Shown in pieces: positions 6,425-15,420 of a DNA stretch of 37,331 bases. The position numbers and the translations under genes were made by a program. A model generated the notes under the pieces. The model was not told where the DNA came from. It saw only the letters and a list, made by a program, of their open reading frames with translations, and searched no databases. The stretch comes from Betaproteobacteria bacterium (GTDB lineage: Bacteria > Pseudomonadota > Gammaproteobacteria > Burkholderiales > Burkholderiaceae_D), in assembly GCA_025362735.1 (NCBI GenBank), contig JANYFL010000023.1, positions 1 through 37,331 on the forward strand, given 5' to 3'. Numbering within the stretch: position 1 is the stretch's first letter; each line of letters begins with the position of its first letter.

Positions 6425-7873
6425 ACATTCCTGGCGCAGACTGAACTCGGTTAACGGGTTGCGCTCCAGCCATTGCGCATCAACTGACAGGGCATAGCCC
6501 TTGTCGGTTGCATTGAGGCCGATTTTCGGCGGCTGCACATCAGCACGGCGTCGATACAACAAGACGGCCAGGCGCAGGCACAAGACCGAGAGCCAATCAT
6601 TTTTGTTTGAGATCTGGCCGGATAATTTGTTGAGCTTGCCGGTATGGCCCAGTACCAGAGCAGAGAGTTTGCTCTGATCCTTTCTGGAAAAACCGGGCAT
6701 GTCGGCATAGGAAACAATATAGGCCGAGTGCTTGTGATAACCCGAGTGAGAAATCGACAAGCCGATTTCGTGCAGTGATGCCGCCCAGGACAATTGATGT
6801 TCGATCAATTCGCGCTCTTCTTCATTGCCACTTAAAGACTGACGCAATAAATTCAAGGCAAGATCACCAACGCGCTTGGCCTGTGCACGATCCACGCCGT
6901 AACGCTGCGTGAACTGCTCAATCGTCACGTCACGCATATCTTCACGTTGACTACGACCCAGCAAATCGTAAAGCACGCCCTGGCGCAACGCGCCGTCGGA
7001 GACTTCCATGCGGTCAATACCAAGCACGCTGAAAATTGCCGACATGATCGCCAAACCACCGGGCAACACCGGCACGCGATCCAGTTTCAGCATTTCCATG
7101 CGTAGACGATTGGCATTACCGGCACGCAGCAAGAGGTCACGCATCTTGTCGAGACCTTCGCGGGTAATGCCATGTTCGGACAAACCATTGGCCTCGAAAA
7201 TTTCGACGAGTGCTTTGGCCGTACCGCTGGAACCCACAGCCTTTTGCCAGCCCGATGCAATGTAATCACGCGCGATGACTTCGATTTCTTTTTGCGCTGC
7301 CAATTCGGCCTGGCGCATAGTGTAACGATCGACTTCACCACCCGGAAAGAATTGCAGGCTGTAGCTGACACAACCCATGAACAAGGATTCCATCAGCTTC
7401 GGTTCATATCCTTGACCGACGATGAATTCAGTCGAGCCTCCGCCGATATCGACGACCAGCATCTGGCCATTCTGGGGCGGAAAAGTATGCGAGACCCCGT
7501 TGTAGATCAAGCGCGCTTCTTCACGTCCGGCAATCACTTCAATGGGAAAGCCGAGTGCCGCTTCTGCCTCCAGCAAAAAGTCTTTGGCATTCTTGGCAAC
7601 GCGGAGGGTATTGGTTGCTACAGCACGGACCGAATCAGGTGCAAACGAGCGCAAGCGTTCACCGAAACGTTGCAACGCCGCCAGAGCACGCTGCTGTGAA
7701 TCGGCGTCAAGGCGTTTATCCTTGGTCAACCCGGAAGCTAGTCGCACCGTTTCTTTAAGACTGTCGAGCGGATAGACTTGGGTACCGCCCGGCGTTTGAG
7801 CCACACGGCCAATCAGCAGGCGGAAGCTGTTTGAACCCAAGTCAACCGCGGCAAGCAAATCTGGAACGTGCAT
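6383..7873 (-). CDS. ppx: Exopolyphosphatase (Ppx/GppA family)
   Basis: The 496-aa protein (502 aa if the ATG at 7891 is used) has the actin-like ATPase fold of Ppx/GppA phosphatases: AAVDLGSNSFRLLIG at the start, VATNTLR, IAGREEARLIYNG with its catalytic Glu, VVDIGGGSTEF, and an HD-like helical C-terminal domain (ASLHEIG...HSAYI). It removes terminal phosphates from polyphosphate, or from pppGpp in GppA-like members. The closeness of divergent ppk1 favours polyphosphate. I prefer ATG 7873 because it begins just before the conserved strand; neither start has a clear ribosome site. The 3' end overlaps the small ORF after olsB by 42 nt on the opposite strand. Confidence 0.93.
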   Translation of the reverse strand: MHVPDLLAAVDLGSNSFRLLIGRVAQTPGGTQVYPLDSLKETVRLASGLTKDKRLDADSQQRALAALQRFGERLRSFAPDSVRAVATNTLRVAKNAKDFLLEAEAALGFPIEVIAGREEARLIYNGVSHTFPPQNGQMLVVDIGGGSTEFIVGQGYEPKLMESLFMGCVSYSLQFFPGGEVDRYTMRQAELAAQKEIEVIARDYIASGWQKAVGSSGTAKALVEIFEANGLSEHGITREGLDKMRDLLLRAGNANRLRMEMLKLDRVPVLPGGLAIMSAIFSVLGIDRMEVSDGALRQGVLYDLLGRSQREDMRDVTIEQFTQRYGVDRAQAKRVGDLALNLLRQSLSGNEEERELIEHQLSWAASLHEIGLSISHSGYHKHSAYIVSYADMPGFSRKDQSKLSALVLGHTGKLNKLSGQISNKNDWLSVLCLRLAVLLYRRRADVQPPKIGLNATDKGYALSVDAQWLERNPLTEFSLRQECLEWGKVGLAVELV

Positions 7874-7977
7874 AGAGGCAACCAAAATCATTAGAATAAG
7901 TCCGAGATATTACAGAAAGATGAATGGGTCTTTCGCCAAGCCTTGTGAAACATCGTTTTCGAGAGATTTTCATGAAG

Positions 7978-7991
7978 CTGAAATATTTCAG
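7978..7991. promoter_or_regulatory. Perfect 14-bp palindrome between ppx and ppk1
   Basis: CTGAAATATTTCAG is perfectly palindromic and lies 45 nt upstream of ppk1 in the 162-bp divergent intergenic region. Its position suits an operator for either gene. No regulator can be named from sequence. Confidence 0.3.
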
Positions 7992-8035
7992 TAGCACTCT
8001 CGCGCAATCTCATTTCCGACTTTTGTCTGCTCACT

Positions 8036-10135
8036 GTGACCAAGCACGCCTCCATCAATCCTTTTCTTAACCGCGAACTGAGCCTTCTGGCATTCAACGA
8101 ACGCGTCTTCGCCCAGGCCGAAAATCCTGAGCTGCCCTTGCTGGAGCGCATTCGCTTTCTGTGCATCACCAGTAGCAATCTGGATGAATTTTTCGAGGTG
8201 CGCGTTGCCGGCCTGAAAGAACAACTACGGTTGAATCCAAATTTCACAGATGTCGATGGGTATTCCACCACTGAGGTTTATCAACTGGTGTCTGAACGCG
8301 CACGCCAGCTGGTGCAGCGCCAATATCAGCTGTTCAATCGTACGCTGCTGCCACTGCTGGAAAAGGAAGGCATCTTTATTCACTGGCAAGCCAGTTGGGG
8401 CGAAGCGATCACCAATTGGGCACGTGATTATTTTCAGCGCGAGATTCTGCCGGTCTTGACGCCGATCGGTCTTGATCCAGCGCATCCTTTTCCGCGTGTA
8501 CTGAACAAGTCATTGAATTTCGCGGTCGAACTTGGCGGCAAAGATGCTTTCGGACGCAATTCAGGAGTCGCCATCGTGCAGGCGCCACGGGCTTTGCCAC
8601 GTCTGATCCGACTGCCTGCGGGCTTATCCGAATATCCCTACAGCTTTGTCATGCTGACCTCGATCATGCAGGTCTGTGTGGGTGATCTCTTCCCCGGCAT
8701 GGAAGTACATGGCTGCCACCAGTTTCGCGTCACTCGCAACAGCGACCTGTTTGTAGACGACGAAGAAATCACCAATTTGCGCGTAGCGCTGCAGGGCGAA
8801 TTGCCGCAACGACATTATGGCGACGCCGTTCGACTTGAAATTCCGGACAACTGTTCCGAATCCATGGCCCAGCTTCTGCAACGCGAATTCGCACTCGATG
8901 CCGTGGATGTTTACCGCGTCAGTGGCCCGGTCAATCTCGTGCGGCTGATGCAACTGCCTGACCTGATCGACCGACCTGAACTCAAGTTCGCTCCTTTCGT
9001 AGCAGGGCTTCCGCTTGAATTGCAAAAGGCCAAGCTCAAGAACAGTGACATGTTCAAGGTCATTTCCAAACAGGACATTCTGGTTCATCACCCCTACCAA
9101 TCTTTCCACCCCGTGCTGGATTTCATCCGCACCGCTGCCAATGATCCACAAGTCGTCGCGATCAAGCAGACCATTTACCGCACCGGCGCCGATTCCGCTT
9201 TGATGGAATCGCTGTTACACGCCGCACGCACCGGCAAGGAAGTGACCGTCGTTGTTGAACTAATGGCGCGCTTTGATGAGGAGACCAACATCAACTGGGC
9301 CTCACGCCTGGAAGAAGTTGGTGCGCATGTCGTTTACGGCGTCGTGGGACACAAGACGCACGCCAAGATGGCGCTGGTGGTGCGGCGTGAAAACTCAGGC
9401 AGCGGTTCCGGCAAAGCACGCAAGCTCAAGCGTTACGTGCACATGGGCACCGGCAACTACCACCCGCGCACAGCCAGTCTTTACACTGACTTCGGACTGT
9501 TCACTGCCGACGAAGATGTCTGCACAGATGTGCACGAAGTGTTTCAACAACTGACCGGCTTGGGTAGCGCCAAAAAACTCAAAACGCTGTGGCAATCACC
9601 GTTTACGATGCATCCCAATCTGATTGCATCGATTCGCAATGAAGCCCGCATCGCCAAGGCAGGCAAACGGGGTCACATCATGGCCAAGATGAACTCTTTG
9701 CTCGAACCGGAGATCATCAAGGAACTGTATGCCGCCAGTAAGGCCGGTGTGAAAATCGATTTGATCGTTCGGGGCGTCTGCACACTGCGGCCCGGTGTGC
9801 CCGGACTTTCCGACAACATCACCGTGCGTTCGATTGTCGGACGTTTTCTGGAACACAGCCGGATTTTTTATTTTCACAACGAAGGAGCGAATGATGTGTT
9901 TCTGTCCAGCGCCGACTGGATGGATCGCAATTTTTTCCGACGTGTCGAACTGTGCTTCCCGATTCGCGACGTCAAGCTCAAAAAACGCGTCATCGAAGAA
10001 GGTTTCAAAATCCATCTGCGCGACAACACCTTAGCTTGGATTATGGATGGCGATGGTCATTACACGCATCGCAAATCTCGCGCTGCGAAAGTAACAGGCC
10101 AGCTGGAATTACTTACGCAGATGAAAAGCAGTTGA
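8036..10135 (+). CDS. ppk1: Polyphosphate kinase 1
   Basis: This 699-aa enzyme polymerises the gamma phosphate of ATP into polyphosphate and is typical in length for PPK1. Seen in order: FLNRELSLLAFN and SNLDEFFEVR (N and H domains), the catalytic C1 region with VVGHKTHAKMALVVRR (autophosphorylated His region), RYVHMGTGNYHPRTA and DFGLFT, then C2 with GVCTLRPGVPG and the second conserved His in LEHSRIFYF. The start is GTG at 8036; no ATG lies between the upstream in-frame stop (7979) and the conserved N-terminus, and no clear ribosome site is visible. It is divergent from ppx, and its stop is 11 nt from the convergent cbpM stop. Confidence 0.97.
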   Translation: MTKHASINPFLNRELSLLAFNERVFAQAENPELPLLERIRFLCITSSNLDEFFEVRVAGLKEQLRLNPNFTDVDGYSTTEVYQLVSERARQLVQRQYQLFNRTLLPLLEKEGIFIHWQASWGEAITNWARDYFQREILPVLTPIGLDPAHPFPRVLNKSLNFAVELGGKDAFGRNSGVAIVQAPRALPRLIRLPAGLSEYPYSFVMLTSIMQVCVGDLFPGMEVHGCHQFRVTRNSDLFVDDEEITNLRVALQGELPQRHYGDAVRLEIPDNCSESMAQLLQREFALDAVDVYRVSGPVNLVRLMQLPDLIDRPELKFAPFVAGLPLELQKAKLKNSDMFKVISKQDILVHHPYQSFHPVLDFIRTAANDPQVVAIKQTIYRTGADSALMESLLHAARTGKEVTVVVELMARFDEETNINWASRLEEVGAHVVYGVVGHKTHAKMALVVRRENSGSGSGKARKLKRYVHMGTGNYHPRTASLYTDFGLFTADEDVCTDVHEVFQQLTGLGSAKKLKTLWQSPFTMHPNLIASIRNEARIAKAGKRGHIMAKMNSLLEPEIIKELYAASKAGVKIDLIVRGVCTLRPGVPGLSDNITVRSIVGRFLEHSRIFYFHNEGANDVFLSSADWMDRNFFRRVELCFPIRDVKLKKRVIEEGFKIHLRDNTLAWIMDGDGHYTHRKSRAAKVTGQLELLTQMKSS

Positions 10136-10146
10136 ACGGGGTGATA

Positions 10147-10473
10147 TCAATTCAACGCCGTGCGTCGAAGTTTTGCTTTCAAGTTATCGATCTCGTCGAG
10201 CAGATCAAGCGCCAGGGCAACTCCAGCAGAATTGATTTCGAGGTCGTAACTGAGTCGCCGCGCCAGACGGGCGCGCCGCAGTGAGGGCCCGGTAAAGGTC
10301 CAATCCTGCGGCTGCTTGCCAATGGGCTCAAGTATGCCTTCCATCACCCAAAGCGTGACCTGCTCTTGATGCGCATTACAAGCCTGACATAACTCCCCCA
10401 GGGTTAGGTCAATTTCTTCCTCGACAACCCGACATTGAAACAAAGTTCTGTTCGATGGGTTCATGATGATCAT
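10147..10473 (-). CDS. cbpM: Chaperone modulator CbpM
   Basis: The 108-aa CbpM/GlmT-like protein binds the J domain of CbpA and restrains its chaperone and DNA-binding activity. Seen: a MerR-like helical stretch (TLGELCQACNAHQEQVTLWVMEGILEPIG), PQDWTFTGPSLRRARLARRL and a C-terminal helix ending LDEIDNLKAKLRR. Its ATG overlaps the cbpA stop (ATGA), giving translational coupling. A second in-frame Met lies three codons in. It follows cbpA, as in other proteobacteria. Confidence 0.92.
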   Translation of the reverse strand: MIIMNPSNRTLFQCRVVEEEIDLTLGELCQACNAHQEQVTLWVMEGILEPIGKQPQDWTFTGPSLRRARLARRLSYDLEINSAGVALALDLLDEIDNLKAKLRRTALN

Positions 10474-11432
10474 CCTTCCAGGTGCTTACGTGGATTGAAA
10501 TCGAAGGCCTTCTGCATGGCACGATAGGCTTCTTGACCAGGCTCTGTAATTGCCGGTGGCAACACCAGAACCAGTACCGCATAAAAATCTCCGGACGGCT
10601 TCCCTGGAATTCCTTTGCCTTTGAGTCTCAACTTGCGCCCGGTTGTTGATCCAGGTGGAATGGAAAGCTCGACCGCATCAATGGGCGTCGGCACCGTCAC
10701 GGTCGCACCCAGCGCTACTTCCCAGGGAGCCAGTGGTAAATCAAGATAGATGTCACGTCCATCAATTCGATACAGGGGATGCGGCCGAAAGACGATTTCC
10801 AGATAAAGATCACCTGCAGGCCCCTGCCCCAGTCCTGCGCCGCCCTGTCCACTCAAGCGTAAATGTTGTCCCTCTCGCACACCCTTGGGAATATTGACAT
10901 TGAGCACACGCTCCTGAGTGGTCACGTGCCCTTGTGCATCGAGGACAGGCAAGCGCAGGGTGATACTGCGCTCGGCACCACGATAGGCATCTTCGAGATC
11001 AATCTCGACCTTGGCATGATGGTCCTGACCTTGCGCATGCATCTCTGCCCGGTGCGCACGTCCGGTCCCTCGACCAGCATGTGAATTTGTCTGACGACCG
11101 AAAATAGCCTCAAAGAATTCGCTGTAATCTGCACCGCCTCCTGAATTGGAATCCCCGCCACTGAACTCAAAGCCAGCGTCCCAATTCGGCGGTGGCTTGA
11201 AGTCCTGCCCGGCTTGCCATTGGTTGCCCATCTGGTCATAGGCCACCCGTTTTTCCGGATCTTTCAGGACAGCATAGGCTTCACCCATTTCCTTGAAGTG
11301 GGCCTCAGCATCTTTTTCCTTGCTGACATCGGGATGATATTTACGCGCAAGTTTGCGATAAGCACGTTTGATCTCGTCTTCGGTCGCGTTGCGCTTAACA
11401 CCAAGAATCTCGTAATAGTCCTTGAATTTCAT
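10470..11432 (-). CDS. cbpA: Curved DNA-binding protein CbpA (DnaJ-class co-chaperone)
   Basis: The 320-aa protein has a J domain at residues 4-70 with the HPD tripeptide (KYHPDVS), which stimulates DnaK ATPase. A glycine-rich linker with GRGTGRAHR follows, then two DnaJ C-terminal substrate-binding domains (about 125-310, including NIPKGVREGQHLRLSGQGG and RPHPLYRIDG). The cysteine-rich zinc finger of DnaJ is absent, as expected for CbpA. GAGG lies about 10 nt before the ATG. It forms a two-gene operon with cbpM. Confidence 0.94.
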   Translation of the reverse strand: MKFKDYYEILGVKRNATEDEIKRAYRKLARKYHPDVSKEKDAEAHFKEMGEAYAVLKDPEKRVAYDQMGNQWQAGQDFKPPPNWDAGFEFSGGDSNSGGGADYSEFFEAIFGRQTNSHAGRGTGRAHRAEMHAQGQDHHAKVEIDLEDAYRGAERSITLRLPVLDAQGHVTTQERVLNVNIPKGVREGQHLRLSGQGGAGLGQGPAGDLYLEIVFRPHPLYRIDGRDIYLDLPLAPWEVALGATVTVPTPIDAVELSIPPGSTTGRKLRLKGKGIPGKPSGDFYAVLVLVLPPAITEPGQEAYRAMQKAFDFNPRKHLEG

Positions 11433-11487
11433 GGGTCATGACCTCGCTGTTCAGCCCGGTAAGAATCGAATCATTCGCCATCGCGCC

Positions 11488-11648
11488 TTAACAGGATGTT
11501 GAAAAACGTAGCGAGCGGTTGTCAGGCGAGGCGGACAGCGCACAGAAACCGGAGTGTACGTGGGTGTACACGAGGATTTCGAGCACTGCCCACGCAGTTG
11601 ATAAATTCGGCATCACAGTCGCGCAGTAGTTTTTCAACACCCTGTTAA
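11488..11648. repeat. 161-bp element with 20-bp terminal inverted repeats (MITE-like)
   Basis: The left end (11488-11507, TTAACAGGATGTTGAAAAAC) and right end (11629-11648) are reverse complements with one mismatch. The interior contains a TGTACGTGGGTGTACA near-palindrome and no ORF that makes sense. It lies between cbpA and the VIT transporter, just past the transporter's stop, where it could also act as a transcription stop. This looks like a non-autonomous mobile or REP-like element of a type common in betaproteobacteria. No clear target-site duplication is visible. Confidence 0.65.
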
Positions 11649-11656
11649 AGGATCGA

Positions 11657-12355
11657 TCACACCATAGCACCAAACAACTTGCCAATACCCGCCGTGAGCC
11701 CCATCGCCAAAGCGCCCCAGAAGGCAACACGCACTGAAGCTTTAAACACGGGAGCACCGCCTGTGCGCGCAGCAAGTGCGCCTAGCGATGTAAGAAACAC
11801 GAGCGAGGTCGCCGCCGTAATTGGAACCAGTAACTGTGCAGGAACAATCATTGCCGTCAATAATGGCAAAGCAGCACCGACGGAGAACGTAGCAGCTGAA
11901 GTGAATGCCGCTTGCACGGGCTTTGCACTCGAGATATGGGACATGCCCAGTTCATCCCTCGCATGCGCGCCCAGCGCATCATGCTGCATCAATTGATGGG
12001 CGACTTGATCTGCTAATTCCTTCGTGAGCCCACGACCGACATAGATCGCCTGTAATTCCCGATGTTCATGCTCGGGTTGCGTCGCCAGTTCATGACGCTC
12101 GCGGTTCAGATCAGCTTGTTCGGTATCGGACTGCGAGCTGACCGACACATACTCGCCTGCGGCCATCGACATGGCCCCTGCCACCAAACCCGCCACACCC
12201 GCCACTAACCATTCCTTGCTTCCATTACTCGCTGCTGCAACACCAATGATCAGGCTGGCGGTGGAAACAATGCCATCGTTGGCACCCAACACGGCTGCAC
12301 GCAACCAGCCGATGCGTTCGGTGCGATGTAGTTCAGGGTGTGTAGAACGAGGCAT
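11657..12355 (-). CDS. VIT/CCC1-family Fe2+/Mn2+ transporter
   Basis: The 232-aa inner-membrane protein matches the VIT1/CCC1 family, which moves Fe2+ or Mn2+ out of the cytoplasm. Seen: the signature LRAAVLGANDGIVSTASLIIGVAAA in helix 1, GAMSMAAGEYVSVSSQSDTE at the end of helix 2, an acidic/His-rich cytoplasmic loop (about 75-135) where metal is gathered in relatives, and three further hydrophobic helices to the C-terminus. It starts one nucleotide after the diguanylate cyclase stop, so the two are almost certainly cotranscribed. The metal itself cannot be read from the sequence. Confidence 0.9.
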   Translation of the reverse strand: MPRSTHPELHRTERIGWLRAAVLGANDGIVSTASLIIGVAAASNGSKEWLVAGVAGLVAGAMSMAAGEYVSVSSQSDTEQADLNRERHELATQPEHEHRELQAIYVGRGLTKELADQVAHQLMQHDALGAHARDELGMSHISSAKPVQAAFTSAATFSVGAALPLLTAMIVPAQLLVPITAATSLVFLTSLGALAARTGGAPVFKASVRVAFWGALAMGLTAGIGKLFGAMV

Positions 12356-12356
12356 A

Positions 12357-15323
12357 TTAGGGGCTCTTCTTCAATTCCATTTCGGGAGAAAAAATCTTAT
12401 AGCCATTACGGCCTTGCTGCTTGACATGATACATAGCCGCATCGGCATGTCGCATCAGTGTGGTTTGATCTTGACCATGTTCGGGGAAAATACTGACACC
12501 GATACTTGAAGTGACTTGCAGATCGCTTCCCTCGAAACGCATGGGTTGTAGCAGCACTTCCAGAATACGATTCAGAATAAGCGATACCCCTGCTGCATCA
12601 CAGCCAGGCAACACCATGACGAATTCATCACCACCCATGCGTGCAAAGGTATCGGTCGGGCGCAAGCAGACTTTGAGCCGCTCGACAAATTCGATCAGCA
12701 CTTGGTCGCCCACAGCGTGCCCCAGCGTGTCGTTGATCTGCTTGAAGCGGTCAATGTCCAATAACGCCAAAGCAAAAGGCCTTTCGGTCCGCTGTCCTGT
12801 CTGAAGGGCCAGTTGTACCCGATCATCCAATAGAGCGCGATTCGGCAGTCCGGTCAGCACATCATGTAGAGCGACATGGCGCAAATATTCAGCCGTTCGC
12901 TTCTGCTCGGAAATATCGTAAGCAACTCCCAGATAGCCTGTGATCTGATCATCGCCATCGCGCAGGGCGGTCATGGTCAGCCGCACAGGCAGACGGCTCC
13001 CATCTTTGCGAATGTAAGTCCACTCGTGTTCGTCAATCAATCCGCGCTTTGCCTTGGTTACAAAAACATCCCGGCCAGGCGGGATCGTTTCACCCAACTC
13101 TTTACTGAGTTCTTGGGCCGCGGCGAACACCTCAGCGGGTTCATGGAAAAGGGCGGGTGTTTGCAGACCGACAACTTCTTCTGCCTTATATCCCAGCATG
13201 TGTTCCGCGGCTCGATTGAATGTCTGGATCACGCCCTGGAGATCAACTGAAACGATGGCATACGGTGCCACGTCAACGATAGCCTTGCGCAGACGATTTG
13301 ATTCTTCAAGCAAACGCTCGCTACTGCGCTTGCCGGTCAGATCGCGCCAGGTCACTGCGACACCATTGGGCATCTGCATGACCTGCATATTGATCCACTT
13401 CGAAGGCTGTCCCCGATAGCTCCATGAAAATTCTTCGTCATAGGACAAACCAGTTTCTGCTACCTTTTTGAATTTTTCGAAAAAGTCTTTTCGCTTGGGA
13501 AATGTTTGCAGATAAAGACTCCCTTTGACCTCTTTACCTTCTTGCATTGCATTGACGGCAATACGATTCAAGTACAAAAATTTGAAATCATTGATTTCAC
13601 CAAACTTGTTCTTGCAACTTTCCAGAATAAAAAAAGTATCCGGACTGCTCTGAGTCGCGGCAATAAAATTGGCTCGCTCTGTTTCCGCATCGACGCGCAA
13701 TTTGGCTTGTTTTTGTACCAATGGATTGACACGCACACGGATTAACCAGAGACCTAGAAGCATCAATATCAAGATGGCAGGGAAAGCTTGCTCCAAGCGC
13801 TTTCGTGTCGGCGCCAGAATCTCGTTCATTTCGATCTTGGCAACCAGGCCCAGCCCAGTGGAACCTATCGGGCCGTAGCTGGCGATAACCGGGTGGCCGC
13901 GATAGTCCCGCGTAATTTTTACACCAGATTCATTTTTTAAAGCGTAAGCCATTGGCAATAATTGCCCAGCATAGGTATTGGCTATCTCAAAGGACTGCGC
14001 TGCAGTCCGGTGCGGAAAGCATTTCATCCGATCTGGCGGTACCGATGCACAAACAACCATTTCACCGGTGTCTCCCCACGTCCTGGTCGCCGCTTGGTAT
14101 TGATCCAGTGCCTCCATCGTCTGTTCGGTTACAAAAAACCCGTAGGTCGTGCCGGTCACCGGATCTTTCAGTACGTGGACAAACCGCAGAAAATAACCGT
14201 CATGCCATGCCAGGACCGCGTCATGTGAGTCGGCCAGGGCAACGCTGAAAGCCTGCACATCGTAGTCTGTCCCGGCAAGTTGTTGTAGCTTGCCATGCAC
14301 TTCTATGCCCAGATAAGAAAATCCGTTTCCCAACAGTTGGTTACTAATGGCATGCAAGCGCGTCAAACTGGCTTGATCGTCGGGTCTGGAATAAAGCACT
14401 TTCACCGCATCCAGAACGGCCTCCTGCTCACTCGCAACCAGTGACCTTTGGGTTCGATTTTTAATGACCGTATCCCAGAGATTGGTTCGTTCCCGTTCCA
14501 GCATGATCATGTTGGACGTTTGCAGATTGCGGATTTCGGCCTCTTGAAAAGCCAGTCCGGTAATACCTGTAGCAAGGCCAAGAGCGCAAATCACGAAAAT
14601 GATCGAGTGGTAAATACGCCGCACATCGGCGGTGTCGCCGCTAGCATCACGCAGGTAGATGTAATACCACTGTCCCCAAAGACCCAGCGACAAAAGCATC
14701 ATTCCAACTGCAGTTTGAGGGCCCATGCCCCACTGGCCAGTGATCCGGAAAAAATCAGGGTAAAGGTTTGAAAAGTCGAGCAAATAACCCGTCAAACCAA
14801 ACAGACTAATGAAAAAAACCAGGAAGGTGAGCCAACGCACCACAGTCTTCAAAAGTACTTGATTGGAATGGATGTGGAGCAGTGCTGCAACGCTGAACGA
14901 CAGCAAGCCAAAGCTAGTGAGAGGTAGCGAACGTCCTGGGTGGTCGGAGGAAGTTTGGATGGTCCGATGAAAATCAGCTAGATCAATTCCGAAATCGAAC
15001 CCGAAACAATTTTCCAGGAAGATCGCTCCGGATAGAGCTGCCACACAAACAAATAGCAAGCTACGCAAAATTTGTATGGCCTCTAGCTTACGTAATGGCG
15101 TCAAAAGCAGACTCAAGCCTGCAAGCAAAAAACACAAGGCGGTATTGACGACCATTGCCGGCCAGCTGGGATAGATTCGGATAAGGTCAGGGCGCCCAAG
15201 AATCCAGCCAACCAGCACAAACGAACCGAGCAGGCATAACAGCCCACCCGAAACCCAAGTCGATAATGCAGTCCGGGTCAGGGGAAGCTTATTGATTTTT
15301 TCATTACTGCTTGGAGATCTCAA
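12357..15323 (-). CDS. Membrane-bound PAS/GGDEF diguanylate cyclase
   Basis: This 988-aa protein is predicted to make cyclic di-GMP in response to an external or membrane signal. Layout seen: six or seven transmembrane helices in the first 260 residues, a periplasmic sensor of about 240 residues (CHACHE/Cache-like), another transmembrane helix near 510-527 (LILMLLGLWLI), a PAS-like domain (about 545-660), a second PAS with PAC (about 670-795, with YAIVSVDLQGVIQTFNRAAE), and a GGDEF domain (about 810-980) with intact MGGDEF. RPTD lies five residues before it, the product-inhibition I-site. No EAL domain. The start appears to be TTG at 15323, as no in-frame ATG precedes the first helix. It is cotranscribed with the VIT transporter. 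Confidence 0.9.
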   Translation of the reverse strand: MRSPSSNEKINKLPLTRTALSTWVSGGLLCLLGSFVLVGWILGRPDLIRIYPSWPAMVVNTALCFLLAGLSLLLTPLRKLEAIQILRSLLFVCVAALSGAIFLENCFGFDFGIDLADFHRTIQTSSDHPGRSLPLTSFGLLSFSVAALLHIHSNQVLLKTVVRWLTFLVFFISLFGLTGYLLDFSNLYPDFFRITGQWGMGPQTAVGMMLLSLGLWGQWYYIYLRDASGDTADVRRIYHSIIFVICALGLATGITGLAFQEAEIRNLQTSNMIMLERERTNLWDTVIKNRTQRSLVASEQEAVLDAVKVLYSRPDDQASLTRLHAISNQLLGNGFSYLGIEVHGKLQQLAGTDYDVQAFSVALADSHDAVLAWHDGYFLRFVHVLKDPVTGTTYGFFVTEQTMEALDQYQAATRTWGDTGEMVVCASVPPDRMKCFPHRTAAQSFEIANTYAGQLLPMAYALKNESGVKITRDYRGHPVIASYGPIGSTGLGLVAKIEMNEILAPTRKRLEQAFPAILILMLLGLWLIRVRVNPLVQKQAKLRVDAETERANFIAATQSSPDTFFILESCKNKFGEINDFKFLYLNRIAVNAMQEGKEVKGSLYLQTFPKRKDFFEKFKKVAETGLSYDEEFSWSYRGQPSKWINMQVMQMPNGVAVTWRDLTGKRSSERLLEESNRLRKAIVDVAPYAIVSVDLQGVIQTFNRAAEHMLGYKAEEVVGLQTPALFHEPAEVFAAAQELSKELGETIPPGRDVFVTKAKRGLIDEHEWTYIRKDGSRLPVRLTMTALRDGDDQITGYLGVAYDISEQKRTAEYLRHVALHDVLTGLPNRALLDDRVQLALQTGQRTERPFALALLDIDRFKQINDTLGHAVGDQVLIEFVERLKVCLRPTDTFARMGGDEFVMVLPGCDAAGVSLILNRILEVLLQPMRFEGSDLQVTSSIGVSIFPEHGQDQTTLMRHADAAMYHVKQQGRNGYKIFSPEMELKKSP

Positions 15324-15420
15324 ATTAATTGGGTGGTTTATTCAATCTCAATGTATCGGTTGGGCAAGCATACGCTTGTACACCTTATATTCTTGCCGAG
15401 AACAACTTGGTCTTTACCAC

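Noticed and set aside
7967-7984. Possible Pho box upstream of ppk1 (TTTTCATGAAGCTGAAAT)
   Set aside because: About 12 of 18 positions match, but a second TCA half-site at 11-bp spacing is missing, unlike at 2121-2164.
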